From positions 682,001 through 746,000 of the forward strand of contig OZ257133.1 of assembly GCA_965279135.1 (NCBI GenBank): 64,000 nt of DNA, in the 5' to 3' direction. Numbering within the stretch: position 1 is the stretch's first letter; each line of letters begins with the position of its first letter. Made by a program: the position numbers and the translations under genes. Under the pieces are notes generated by a model that ran no database searches, had not been told where the DNA came from, and was given only the letters and a program-made list of their open reading frames with translations. Shown here piece by piece: positions 51,777 to 60,746 of this stretch. The DNA is from Croceimicrobium sp965279135 (GTDB taxonomy: Bacteria; Bacteroidota; Bacteroidia; Flavobacteriales; Schleiferiaceae).

Positions 51777-53231
51777 ATGGAGCGATTAGTGCTATCTACG
51801 GCTCAGAAGGCCTTGAAGATCAATCTTAACGAGAACATTTATGGCACCTTTGCAGAAATTGGTGCAGGACAGGAAGTAGTACGAAACTTTTTTAGAGTGG
51901 GTGCGGCATCCGGTACGGTTGCAAAGGCAATGAGCGCTTATGATAAACTGTTTTCAGATGCGATTTATGGTAAGGAAGATGATGGCCGCTATGTAACGGA
52001 GGCTCGATTGCGTAAGATGCTCGATCATGAGTACGGCTTAATCGAGGAGAGGCTGGACCGGAAGGAAAATCCTAAACGCTGTTATTTCGCTTTTGCTAAT
52101 ACTATAGCCACTATAAACTTCACTCGAAAGTTTAAGGGTCATGGTTGGATGGGATTTCGCTTTCAATTGGATCCTGATCAGGAACCCAATGATGTGCTAT
52201 TTCACATTCGTATGAAAGAGGAGGAGGCTTCTCTGCAGCAAGAAACGATTGGTGTCATGGGAGTGAACCTGATTTACGGATGTTTTAACATTCGCAATAA
52301 CCCGGAAGAACTTCTTAGATCACTTTACGATAATATCGCCCGCTACAAGATGGAGATTGACATGATTCATTTTGAGGGACCTGAATTTAAGGATGTTGAT
52401 AATCGATTGATGTCGCTTCGTCTTATTCAGTATGGCATGACGGATGCGGTAATTTTCGGACCAGAGGGAAATAACATTCTACCGGCGGCATTACTCTATA
52501 AGAAGAACATACTTACCGCCCGTGGTAGTTTCCGACCTGTTACCAAGGTGAACATGGATATGGTCCGGACGGGAGTGGATGCCTTTATTGAAGAGAAAAA
52601 AGTGAACCGCGATAAATTGGTGGTTCTCTTTGAAATTACCTTGAACAACTTAAAAGCGGAAGGGGAGATTGATGAACAGGATTTCCTTTCTCGAGCAGAT
52701 ATTCTCTGTTCCTTGGGTCAAACAGTATTAATCTCGAACTATCAGGAATATTATAAACTGGTAGAATACTTCTCCCGATACTCAGAGGAACGTATGGGTA
52801 TGATCATGGGGGTAACCAATCTGCACGATCTCTTTGATAACAAGTACTACCGCGATCTTAAAGGAGGAATTCTTGAGGCATTTGGAATCTTGTACTCCAG
52901 CGATTTGAAGATATACGTCTATCCATCGCAGCCGGTTAAGGGCGGACCTATTGAGACCACCGAGCATTTTGAAATTCATCCGAGGTTCCAGGCTCTTTAT
53001 GACTTCCTGGCTTCTAACCGCAGAATTAAGGATCTGGAGGACTATGATCCTGAAATCCTGCAAATCTTTTCGAGGGAAGTTTTACGCCAGATTAGAGAAG
53101 GAGAGCCAGGATGGGAGGATTGTCTACCAACCTACGTGGATCGGATGATTCGAGAGAAGGGTCTTTTTGGTTATGTGCCCCCTGTTAGTCATAATGGCGA
53201 AAGCGTCGAGACTGAAGAAGAGACGGCATAG
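51777..53231 (+). CDS. Conserved cytoplasmic protein of unknown function
   Basis: 484 residues, without signal peptide or membrane segments. It opens MERLVLSTAQKALKINLNEN, then GTFAEIGAGQEVVRNFFRVG and AKAMSAYDKLFSDAIYG. The sequence is highly conserved in feel, with few gaps, but I cannot give an established function; the name "TonB-dependent receptor" sometimes given to similar proteins does not fit, since no barrel is present. The GAGQEV segment hints at nucleotide binding (inference, weak). It ends 5 bases before the converging cysteine desulfurase gene. Confidence 0.8.
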   Translation: MERLVLSTAQKALKINLNENIYGTFAEIGAGQEVVRNFFRVGAASGTVAKAMSAYDKLFSDAIYGKEDDGRYVTEARLRKMLDHEYGLIEERLDRKENPKRCYFAFANTIATINFTRKFKGHGWMGFRFQLDPDQEPNDVLFHIRMKEEEASLQQETIGVMGVNLIYGCFNIRNNPEELLRSLYDNIARYKMEIDMIHFEGPEFKDVDNRLMSLRLIQYGMTDAVIFGPEGNNILPAALLYKKNILTARGSFRPVTKVNMDMVRTGVDAFIEEKKVNRDKLVVLFEITLNNLKAEGEIDEQDFLSRADILCSLGQTVLISNYQEYYKLVEYFSRYSEERMGMIMGVTNLHDLFDNKYYRDLKGGILEAFGILYSSDLKIYVYPSQPVKGGPIETTEHFEIHPRFQALYDFLASNRRIKDLEDYDPEILQIFSREVLRQIREGEPGWEDCLPTYVDRMIREKGLFGYVPPVSHNGESVETEEETA

Positions 53232-53236
53232 GGTTT

Positions 53237-54376
53237 TTAGGCTGGAGCCATTTCCTTCATAATCTTCAATACTCTTTCGATTTCTTCTTGGGTATTGTCT
53301 TTCCCAAAAGAGAAACGAATCACAGGATCGGTATGATCTGGATTAAGAGCTGCGATAACATGGGATTGTTGCACACTGCCGGAAGAACAAGCGCTACCAC
53401 CCGAAACGGCAATTCCTTTGAGATCTAAGTTAAATAGCAACATGCTGTCCTGGGCTAATTCGGGAATGCTCACATTCAAGACGGTATATAGGCTTTCATC
53501 CCTAGAATCCCCCAGGCCATTACAATAAGCTTTTGGGAAAAGCTGTTTTAAACCCTCCCAGAATTTCATTTTTAAGTCCAAAATGAATTCCTTTTCCTCT
53601 TCGAGATTTTCATAAGACAGTTCCAAAGCACGTGTCATTCCTCCAACCTGAACTATACTCTCGGTACCGCCTCTCAAACCGCGTTCCTGGGAACCTCCGG
53701 TGATAAAGGAATGGGCTTTTACCCTTCTATCCACATATAGGAAACCAACCCCTTTTGGTCCATGAAATTTATGAGCGGAGGCAGCGGCGAAGTCGACCGG
53801 TAAGTCTCCAAGGTTCAAGTTGAAGTGTCCTACGGTTTGGACAGTATCACTATGGAAATAGGAGTTATGGGCTCGGCAAAGCTCTCCGATTCTTTGTAAA
53901 TCGTTAAGGTTTCCAATTTCGTTATTGCCGTGCATTAGGCTTACCAAAGAAGGACCTTCATCTTCCGCAAGCCACTCTTCTAATTGGTTGTAATTGATGC
54001 GTCCCTGGCTGTCCACATCTAACAATCTTAGTTCGACGGCGAAGGTTTTGCACCAGCTTTCAAGTGCATGCAATACCGCATGATGTTCCAGTGGTGAACT
54101 GATCACCCTTTTCACTTTTAAATCGCGAAGAGCGATGCATATTGCCGTATTATCGGCTTCCGTGCCACCGGAGCAAAAGGTAATTTCTGCAGGTAAACAG
54201 TTTAGTATACTCGCAATGCTTTTACGACTACTTTCCAGAATTACCTTAGCCTTACGACCTTGGCTATGCGTGCTCGATGGATTGCCATAGGCGTTATCCA
54301 TCAGTTCTAGCATGTACTCTTTTACCTCCGATCTAAGTGAAGTGGAGGCTGCATTGTCCAGGTAGATGTATTCCAT
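53237..54376 (-). CDS. Cysteine desulfurase (IscS/NifS-like)
   Basis: 379 residues of a class V PLP aminotransferase fold. YLDNAASTSLR at the start; CSGGTEADNTAI (PLP phosphate), FHSDTVQTVGH, SAHKFHGPKGVGFLYV (Schiff-base Lys) and SGGSACSSGSVQQSHV, whose Cys is the persulfide carrier. It releases sulfur from cysteine for Fe-S clusters or tRNA thiolation. Its start codon shares a base with the stop of the class V enzyme upstream. No iscU or sufE is nearby. Confidence 0.92.
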   Translation of the reverse strand: MEYIYLDNAASTSLRSEVKEYMLELMDNAYGNPSSTHSQGRKAKVILESSRKSIASILNCLPAEITFCSGGTEADNTAICIALRDLKVKRVISSPLEHHAVLHALESWCKTFAVELRLLDVDSQGRINYNQLEEWLAEDEGPSLVSLMHGNNEIGNLNDLQRIGELCRAHNSYFHSDTVQTVGHFNLNLGDLPVDFAAASAHKFHGPKGVGFLYVDRRVKAHSFITGGSQERGLRGGTESIVQVGGMTRALELSYENLEEEKEFILDLKMKFWEGLKQLFPKAYCNGLGDSRDESLYTVLNVSIPELAQDSMLLFNLDLKGIAVSGGSACSSGSVQQSHVIAALNPDHTDPVIRFSFGKDNTQEEIERVLKIMKEMAPA

Positions 54377-55875
54377 TATTTAAACCAGCCTTGTACTTGT
54401 TCCTCGCTGTAATCAGGGCTAGCCAAATGAATAAAGCGATTACTTCCTTTTTCGTAGTGATATTGCTTTGCGTAGTCTTTCCAATTAACTGCAATGTGTT
54501 CAACGGCATCGCAGATATCAATAACTTCCTGATCAGTAAAAGTGGGGTGTACCGATAAACGAACCCATCCCGGACGATAAGATTGATCGCCAGCAAGCAC
54601 GGTATTTACTGCTTTACGACTGGTTTCTTTATCGAGATGCAAAAGGTAATGCCCATAGGTTCCGGCACAACTGCAACCCCCGCGGGTTTGGATGCCAAAT
54701 AGGTCATTTAGCAATTGCACTACTAAATTGTAGTGGATATTCTCTAAGTAGAAGGAAACTGCACCGATACGCTCTTTTATGTGTCCGGCTAAAACCACCA
54801 TCCCCGGGATTCTTTCAAATCGATCAAAGATGTAAGCTAGCAGTTCTTTTTCTCGAGCTTGAATAGCTTCTACACCAATTTCATCTTTAAGCTGCATGGC
54901 AAATGCCGCCTTAATGGTCTGCAGAAAGCCAGGGGTTCCGCCATCTTCACGAGTCTCTATATCCTCAATGTAATAACGACCTCCCCACGGATCAGTCCAA
55001 AGTACCGTGCCCCCTCCGGGATGATCAGGCACGCTGTTTCGGTAAAGCTTGGAGTTGAAAATTAAAATTCCCGGTGTTCCTGGTCCCCCAAGAAATTTAT
55101 GAGGCGAATAGAAGATCGCGTCGAGATGTGCTCCCTCTTCATCAGGGTGCATGTCAATATTAACATAGGGTCCGGAAGCAGCGAAATCTACGAAGCAATA
55201 ACCTCCTGCTTTATGAATTCGTTTTGCAACTTCACGATAAGGAGTGAATACTCCGGTAACATTACTACATGATGTCAGGCAGGCAATTTTATAAGGCCGG
55301 TCCTGATACTTAGCCAGCAATTGATCGAAGTGGTTTAAGTCGACTAGTCCATCTTCTGTATGTCCTATAACCACAAGGTCGACAATGGTTTCCAACCAGG
55401 AAGTCTGATTAGAATGATGCTCCATATGGCTAACGAAAACCACAGGTTTAAACTGTTCTTCTACCTCAATACTTCCCTTAAACTGTTCTGGTACCTTCAG
55501 GCCTAAAATTCGCTGAAACTTTAGTACGGCGCCCGTCATGCCCGTTCCGGTCGGTATTAAGACATCGTCGGAATGAGCATTTACATGCTGCTTGATAATA
55601 GTTTTGGCTTGATGGTAGGCTTTGGTCATGATACTTCCCGTGTAGGAAGTTTCGGTATGGGTATTGGCGACCATCGGGCCAATTTCATGAAGCATTTTTT
55701 CTTCTATCGGGCGGTAAAGTCTACCACTTGCAATCCAATCAGCATAGAGGATTCTTTTCCTTCCAAAGGGTCCTTCTAATTCGGCATACTGACCTACAAT
55801 GTTTTCACGGTAGAAATCAAAATGAGATTCCCATTTTGTACCAGGAATCCTGGCCTGTTCCATGGTTTCTGCCAT
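54376..55875 (-). CDS. Class V PLP-dependent aminotransferase-fold enzyme
   Basis: 499 residues, longer than typical SufS. GRKRILYADWIASGRLYRPIE opens the fold; NTHTETSYTGSIM, VSHMEHHSNQTSWLE, YSPHKFLGGPGTPGILI (PLP Lys) and TRGGCSCAGTYGHYLL, with a Cys in the active-site loop, follow. The family includes cysteine desulfurases and related lyases; the substrate cannot be stated. Directly coupled to the IscS-like gene, 6 bases from glmM. Confidence 0.85.
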   Translation of the reverse strand: MAETMEQARIPGTKWESHFDFYRENIVGQYAELEGPFGRKRILYADWIASGRLYRPIEEKMLHEIGPMVANTHTETSYTGSIMTKAYHQAKTIIKQHVNAHSDDVLIPTGTGMTGAVLKFQRILGLKVPEQFKGSIEVEEQFKPVVFVSHMEHHSNQTSWLETIVDLVVIGHTEDGLVDLNHFDQLLAKYQDRPYKIACLTSCSNVTGVFTPYREVAKRIHKAGGYCFVDFAASGPYVNIDMHPDEEGAHLDAIFYSPHKFLGGPGTPGILIFNSKLYRNSVPDHPGGGTVLWTDPWGGRYYIEDIETREDGGTPGFLQTIKAAFAMQLKDEIGVEAIQAREKELLAYIFDRFERIPGMVVLAGHIKERIGAVSFYLENIHYNLVVQLLNDLFGIQTRGGCSCAGTYGHYLLHLDKETSRKAVNTVLAGDQSYRPGWVRLSVHPTFTDQEVIDICDAVEHIAVNWKDYAKQYHYEKGSNRFIHLASPDYSEEQVQGWFK

Positions 55876-55881
55876 AAGCTC

Positions 55882-57267
55882 CTAAATTAAGGCCCGCAAT
55901 TCCTCGATAAATCGTTCCCCAAGGGATTCAGCCTTTTCAGGGCTTTTTGCTTCGGTGTAAATGCGGATAATTGGTTCAGTATTCGACTTACGTAAATGTA
56001 CCCATTCTTCAGCGAAATCAATTTTCACCCCATCCACAGTGCTGATTTCCTCATTCTGATATTTTGCTTCCACTTTTTTAAGCAGCGCATCTACATCCAT
56101 TCCGGGTTCTAATTCGATCTTGTTTTTTCCCATATAATAGGCTGGGTATTCTGATCGTAGCTCACTCAGTTTCTTCCCGCTGGTGGCCAAATGCGTAAGA
56201 ATCATGGCTATGCCCACTAGAGAATCACGGCCGTAGTGCAGGTCCGGTAGAATCACACCTCCATTTCCTTCACCTCCCAAAACAGCATCTATGTCCTTCA
56301 TTTTTTGGACCACATTAACTTCACCAACCGCTGAAGCCTGATATTCCTGACCCCGACTTGCCGCCAGATCACGTAATGCCCTTGAACTTGACAGATTGCT
56401 TACTAGTGGGCCAGTCTTATGTTGTAATAAAAAATCGGCTGCTGCAACCAGGGTATACTCCTCCCCAAACATTTCCCCATTATTATCAATCAGGGCTAAA
56501 CGATCTACATCCGGATCGACGACAATCCCAACATCGCATCCCTGTTCTCTAACAATACTCATAATGTCTCCTAGATGTTGCTTTAATGGTTCTGGATTAT
56601 GAGGGAATTGTCCATTTGGTTCGCAGTAGAGCAATTCAGTTTGCTTCACGCCCAGGGCTTGGAGAAGTATCGGAATGGCAATCCCTCCGGTAGAGTTCAC
56701 AGCATCAACCGCTACTTTTAAGTCTGCTTTGGCGATTGCTTCAACATCGATATAGGGTAAGTTTAATATTGCCTCCACATGTTTTTCGATGGTTCCTTCC
56801 AGAGCCTTTACTTCACCAAGGTCGTCCACTTCAACAAAATCGTAATCCTGCTCCTCGATCATTTTTAGTAACTCCGCACCATCGGCTCCCGAAATGAATT
56901 CTCCCCGTTGGTTTAAGAGTTTTAAGGCGTTCCACTGCTTGGGGTTGTGCGAGGCAGTGAGGATAATTCCACCTTCAGCCTTTTCGAAAACTACCGCCAT
57001 CTCCACAGTAGGGGTGGTTGATAAGCCTAAATCAATAACGTCTATTCCGGTTCCAACCAAGGTGTTTTGTACAATACCTTGAATCATAGGTCCACTCGGT
57101 CGAGCATCCCGACCGATAACTACTTTTATGCGTTTACCAGGGTGCTTTTTCTTTAACCAGTGGCCATAAGCAGCTGCAAATTCGGCAGCATCAAGTGGAC
57201 TTAGATTGTCTCCTTTGGCACCTCCAATTGTACCGCGAACACCTGAAATAGATTTGATTAATGTCAT
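55882..57267 (-). CDS. glmM: Phosphoglucosamine mutase
   Basis: 461 residues from ATG 57267 (MTLIKSISGVRGTIGG). TASHNPKQWNALK carries the phosphoserine of phosphohexomutases, DPDVDRLAL the metal loop, GEGNGGVI the sugar loop and RKSNTEPIIRIYTEA the phosphate loop. It interconverts glucosamine 6- and 1-phosphate for UDP-GlcNAc. The upstream TTG (57288) lies inside the -7 box and is not used. The phosphoserine is at about residue 100. Confidence 0.9.
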   Translation of the reverse strand: MTLIKSISGVRGTIGGAKGDNLSPLDAAEFAAAYGHWLKKKHPGKRIKVVIGRDARPSGPMIQGIVQNTLVGTGIDVIDLGLSTTPTVEMAVVFEKAEGGIILTASHNPKQWNALKLLNQRGEFISGADGAELLKMIEEQDYDFVEVDDLGEVKALEGTIEKHVEAILNLPYIDVEAIAKADLKVAVDAVNSTGGIAIPILLQALGVKQTELLYCEPNGQFPHNPEPLKQHLGDIMSIVREQGCDVGIVVDPDVDRLALIDNNGEMFGEEYTLVAAADFLLQHKTGPLVSNLSSSRALRDLAASRGQEYQASAVGEVNVVQKMKDIDAVLGGEGNGGVILPDLHYGRDSLVGIAMILTHLATSGKKLSELRSEYPAYYMGKNKIELEPGMDVDALLKKVEAKYQNEEISTVDGVKIDFAEEWVHLRKSNTEPIIRIYTEAKSPEKAESLGERFIEELRALI

Positions 57268-57285
57268 CGATGACGAAATTTTCGG

Positions 57286-57293
57286 CAAAGATA
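57286..57293 (-). promoter_or_regulatory. -7 box for glmM
   Basis: The minus strand reads TATCTTTG, 18 bases before ATG 57267; it overlaps the in-frame TTG at 57288 and so rules it out as start. Confidence 0.5.
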
Positions 57294-57456
57294 ATTTTAG
57301 TAAGCAATGAAGGTAGCTCAGGGCATTTAGAAAACATTAAATCCTTTAACTAAGGTGATCAATAGCAGGTCAATTTTTTAACAATATGTGGATAGAATCC
57401 CCCGTTTTTTTATAAGCAATTGTGAATCAGATAATTGAATTTTTGGTGTTGATTTC

Positions 57457-57490
57457 TTTGTGGATAAGCGATTGAGCCAGTCTACCTTTG
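57457..57490 (+). promoter_or_regulatory. Promoter for the TPR gene
   Basis: TTTG at 57457-57460 and TACCTTTG at 57483-57490 (full match), spacer 22, slightly long. It overlaps a 72-base in-frame extension upstream of ATG 57532, so that extension is non-coding. Confidence 0.5.
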
Positions 57491-57531
57491 CCGCAAGCAT
57501 TTGGGTACATTTAATTATCCAATCCCTCTAT

Positions 57532-58929
57532 ATGTTCGAAGAAGAAAACGAAGACGACTTTTTTAACCTGCTTGATCTCATTGATGAGTTCAAAAAAATG
57601 CAGGCGGAAGGTCGCTCCAGATTTTACGATTTGGAAGAGTTTGAAGCTATTTCAGATTACTTTTATGAGATAGGGAAAGTTAAGAAAGCCCTGGAAGTGA
57701 TAGAGATGGCTGCAGAACAACATCCCTACGCCAGTTCCTTGAAATTGAAAAAAGTGCAATTCTTAACGGCGTTGGATAAAACCAAAGAGGCTGCCCATGT
57801 TCTAAATGAATTAGAAGGGGAAACCCATGATCGCTTTGAGTTACACATGGCTAGAGCAGGCTTGTTTTCCAAAACCGGAAATCATCAAAAAGCAATTGAA
57901 CAATACCGACAAGCCCTGAGCCATGCCGAGTTTCCCGAGGATGTTTATCATCTCCTGGCTCTTGAGTACCAGTTAATAGGTACATATGATAAAGCCCTTC
58001 GCTATTTAAAATTGTCCTTATCTCAGTTTCCTGAAGATGAGATTGCCCTCTATAATTTGGCTCTGTGTTATGATCTTTTAGAGCGACCGGAAGATGGAGT
58101 AGATTATTTGGAAGATTTCATTGATAAGAACCCGTATTCGGAGATTGCCTGGTACCACCTGGGATTAATGCAGGCCAAATTGGAATACTTTTCACAGGCT
58201 CTACGTGCACTTGATTATGCCATTTTAATCGATGAGTACTTTTCCGCCGCCTATTATGAGAAAGCTCGAATTTTAGAATTAGAGTTTCGCTACCAGGAAG
58301 CAGCCGAAACCTATCAGGCCACCTTCGAATATGATGGAGCCAGCGGTTATGGTTATTATAAAACCGGCCTCTGCTACATGCGCTTAGGTAAAATGGCCAA
58401 AGCGGAGAAATACCTCAATAAGGCCATTCAGGAGGATTCTGAATTGGAAGAGGCTTACTACGAGCTAGCATTGCTCAAAGATGAGCAGAAGGAATGGGCC
58501 GAGGCTCTTTACATGATTAATAAGGCTGTGGATTTGGATCCTGAGAATTGGGAGTACAGACACAGTTCGGCATTGATGCATCGTCGAGCAGGAAAGCAGG
58601 ATGAAGCAGTTCTTATTTACAAGAAGCTCATTGCAGATCAATATTGCAATGCCCATACATTTATGGAATATGCTCAGCTTCTTTTTGATATGTGCGAGTT
58701 CAAACAGGGAATGGATGTGATGTATCAGGCTCTGGAACTTTTTCCTGAGTCTAGTGAATTGCACTTCCAAATGTCCGGTTATCTCTATACAATTGAGGAG
58801 GCTGATGAAGCGGAAATCTACCTCAAGAAAGCACTAGGGCTCGATCCGGGTGGACGTAGTTTCTTTCTCGCACTCTTTCCTTGGCTTAAAGAAAATGTAA
58901 AGGTGCAAGGCATATTGCAATTGCATTAA
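57532..58929 (+). CDS. Cytoplasmic TPR-repeat protein
   Basis: 465 residues from ATG 57532 (MFEEENEDDFFNLLDLID); a longer frame to 57460 overlaps the promoter. TPR units of 34 residues fill the protein: for example FELHMARAGLFSKTGNHQKAIEQYRQAL, YDKALRYLKLSL, EIAWYHLGLMQAKLEYFSQALRALDYAI and YGYYKTGLCYMRLGKMAKAEKYLNKAI. No signal peptide and no catalytic domain: a scaffold or adaptor. Partners cannot be told. It is followed by popT and aroE on the same strand. Confidence 0.88.
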   Translation: MFEEENEDDFFNLLDLIDEFKKMQAEGRSRFYDLEEFEAISDYFYEIGKVKKALEVIEMAAEQHPYASSLKLKKVQFLTALDKTKEAAHVLNELEGETHDRFELHMARAGLFSKTGNHQKAIEQYRQALSHAEFPEDVYHLLALEYQLIGTYDKALRYLKLSLSQFPEDEIALYNLALCYDLLERPEDGVDYLEDFIDKNPYSEIAWYHLGLMQAKLEYFSQALRALDYAILIDEYFSAAYYEKARILELEFRYQEAAETYQATFEYDGASGYGYYKTGLCYMRLGKMAKAEKYLNKAIQEDSELEEAYYELALLKDEQKEWAEALYMINKAVDLDPENWEYRHSSALMHRRAGKQDEAVLIYKKLIADQYCNAHTFMEYAQLLFDMCEFKQGMDVMYQALELFPESSELHFQMSGYLYTIEEADEAEIYLKKALGLDPGGRSFFLALFPWLKENVKVQGILQLH

Positions 58930-58960
58930 GGGCATTTCTTTTCTTTGACAAAATTTTCGG

Positions 58961-59929
58961 ATGAACAGACTTTTCCTTTTCCTGAAAGGTATGGCAATGG
59001 GTGCGGCTGATGTTGTTCCTGGCGTGAGTGGAGGTACCATAGCCTTTATTACGGGTATCTATGAAGAACTGATTGATAGCATCAACCGAGTGAACCTTGG
59101 AGCTTTGCAAACTTTGCGCAAAGAGGGATTCGCCGCAGCCTGGAAGTATGTGAATGGCTGGTTCTTTCTTCCCCTCTTTTTAGGAATTGGAGTTTCAATT
59201 GTTTCCTTGGCAAAGGGTATTTCCTGGCTTTTAGAAAATGAGGCCGTTTTACTCTGGAGCTTTTTCTTCGGATTGGTTTTGGCCAGTATTTTTTTCGTGG
59301 GTAAGCAGGTGAAGCGGTGGAACGTTCCACCTATTATTGCCTTTATCGCTGGTGCTGCGATTGCTTACATGATCACTGTTTTACCCGCCTCCGGTTCCAA
59401 TGATGCCCTTTGGTATATTTTCTTAAGTGGGATGATCGCTATCTGTGCCATGATACTTCCCGGTATTTCAGGTTCCTTCATATTGGTGTTGTTGGGTTCC
59501 TATGCGATTGTCCTAAACGCGATAAAAGAATTGGATTTTACCATAATTGCAGTGTTTGGTATTGGAGCAGTTATTGGCTTATTATCGTTTGCACGGCTTC
59601 TTAAGCATATGTTTGCCCGTTACCACGATCTTACGGTTGCCTTGCTCTCCGGTTTCTTATTAGGTTCATTGAATAAGATCTGGCCCTGGAAAAGGGTGGA
59701 GGCCATAATGGTTAAACACGAAGGGGAGCCGGACGAGGAGGTCGTGAATATCTTGGAAAAAGCAGTTTTGCCTCAGGATTTTACCACCTATGTTAGAGAG
59801 GGTGGAGAGATTGTTGGCCAGGAGAGTGCTGATCCTCAGATGTGGCCCGCCTTAGGTCTCGCTTTGGCCGGAGTGGTGCTGATTCTTCTATTAGAGAGAT
59901 TAGGAAATTCCAAACCTAAAGAAGCTTAA
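58961..59929 (+). CDS. DUF368 (PopT-type) undecaprenyl phosphate transporter
   Basis: 322 residues with about eight to ten helices. The signature GMAMGAADVVPGVSGGTIAFITGIYEE at the N-terminus recurs in the second half as CAMILPGISGSFILVLLGSY, an inverted-repeat pair typical of DUF368 and DedA-like transporters. DUF368 proteins (PopT) recycle the lipid carrier undecaprenyl phosphate across the membrane, which fits the polysaccharide and wall genes in this window. Starts 31 bases after the TPR gene; aroE follows after two bases. Confidence 0.88.
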   Translation: MNRLFLFLKGMAMGAADVVPGVSGGTIAFITGIYEELIDSINRVNLGALQTLRKEGFAAAWKYVNGWFFLPLFLGIGVSIVSLAKGISWLLENEAVLLWSFFFGLVLASIFFVGKQVKRWNVPPIIAFIAGAAIAYMITVLPASGSNDALWYIFLSGMIAICAMILPGISGSFILVLLGSYAIVLNAIKELDFTIIAVFGIGAVIGLLSFARLLKHMFARYHDLTVALLSGFLLGSLNKIWPWKRVEAIMVKHEGEPDEEVVNILEKAVLPQDFTTYVREGGEIVGQESADPQMWPALGLALAGVVLILLLERLGNSKPKEA

Positions 59930-59931
59930 CC

Positions 59932-60666
59932 ATGCAATTGGGCCTGATAGGCGAAAGCCTGGGGCATAGCTTTTCTGCCTCCTACTTTAGTAATAAATTC
60001 CAGCAGGAAGGTTTAAAGGGCTATTCCTATCAGAATATTGAATTAGCCAGAATTGAAGATGTAAGTCAATTCCTGGATTTTTCGAAATGGCAAGGATTTA
60101 ACGTTACGATTCCCTATAAAGAGTCCATTCTTAATTATCTGGATGAGATAGAGGCGGAAGCTATGGCGATTGGAGCGGTAAATACTATTTCTTATCGCAA
60201 TGGAAAGTGGATTGGTCAAAACACTGATCACCTCGGATTTCAGAAAGCATTAGAGGAAAAGTGGCCAGAAAGATCTTTTAAAAAGGCCTTAATACTTGGG
60301 AGTGGTGGTGCCTCCAAGGCGGTAGCATTTGCTCTAGGTAAAATGATGATTCCCTTTGAAATCGCGAGTAGGAAATATGACACGAATTATAGGTCATATA
60401 CGCAAGCTCAGGCGGAATTGTTACTCTTCGATTTAGTGATTAACACCACACCCTTAGGCACGTTCCCTAATATTCAATCTCAACCTGATCTGGAACCGAA
60501 AGGAGATTTGAGGGGTCATTTCTTTATGGATTTAATATACAATCCCACTGAAACACAATGGCTTGCTAAAGCTAGGCAGGCCGGTGCCAGCACCTTAAAT
60601 GGTTATAAAATGTTGGTTCATCAAGCGGAAGCTTCATGGAAAATCTGGCGGGATAGGAAAGCCTAA
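59932..60666 (+). CDS. aroE: Shikimate dehydrogenase
   Basis: 244 residues, slightly short for AroE (about 270). GLIGESLGHSFSASYFS binds shikimate; FNVTIPYKESIL holds the catalytic Lys; GAVNTI and NTDHLGF the Asn/Asp; ALILGSGGASKAVAFAL the NADP loop; NTTPLG and GYKMLVHQAEASW the C-terminus. It reduces 3-dehydroshikimate in aromatic amino acid synthesis. Tightly behind popT. Confidence 0.95.
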   Translation: MQLGLIGESLGHSFSASYFSNKFQQEGLKGYSYQNIELARIEDVSQFLDFSKWQGFNVTIPYKESILNYLDEIEAEAMAIGAVNTISYRNGKWIGQNTDHLGFQKALEEKWPERSFKKALILGSGGASKAVAFALGKMMIPFEIASRKYDTNYRSYTQAQAELLLFDLVINTTPLGTFPNIQSQPDLEPKGDLRGHFFMDLIYNPTETQWLAKARQAGASTLNGYKMLVHQAEASWKIWRDRKA

Positions 60667-60718
60667 TTATCTCCATATTAAGCTTTATGAATAACTCTTT
60701 CCTGCTTTGAAATTCGCT

Positions 60719-60726
60719 TATTTTTG
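60719..60726 (+). promoter_or_regulatory. -7 box for the DUF349 gene
   Basis: TATTTTTG (full match) 21 bases before ATG 60747. No convincing -33. Confidence 0.48.
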
Positions 60727-60746
60727 TCCTCCCATTATTAAGCATT

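Noticed and set aside
57460..57531. N-terminal extension of the TPR protein from TTG 57460
   Set aside because: A full -7 box (57483-57490) lies within it, so this part is upstream of the transcript start.
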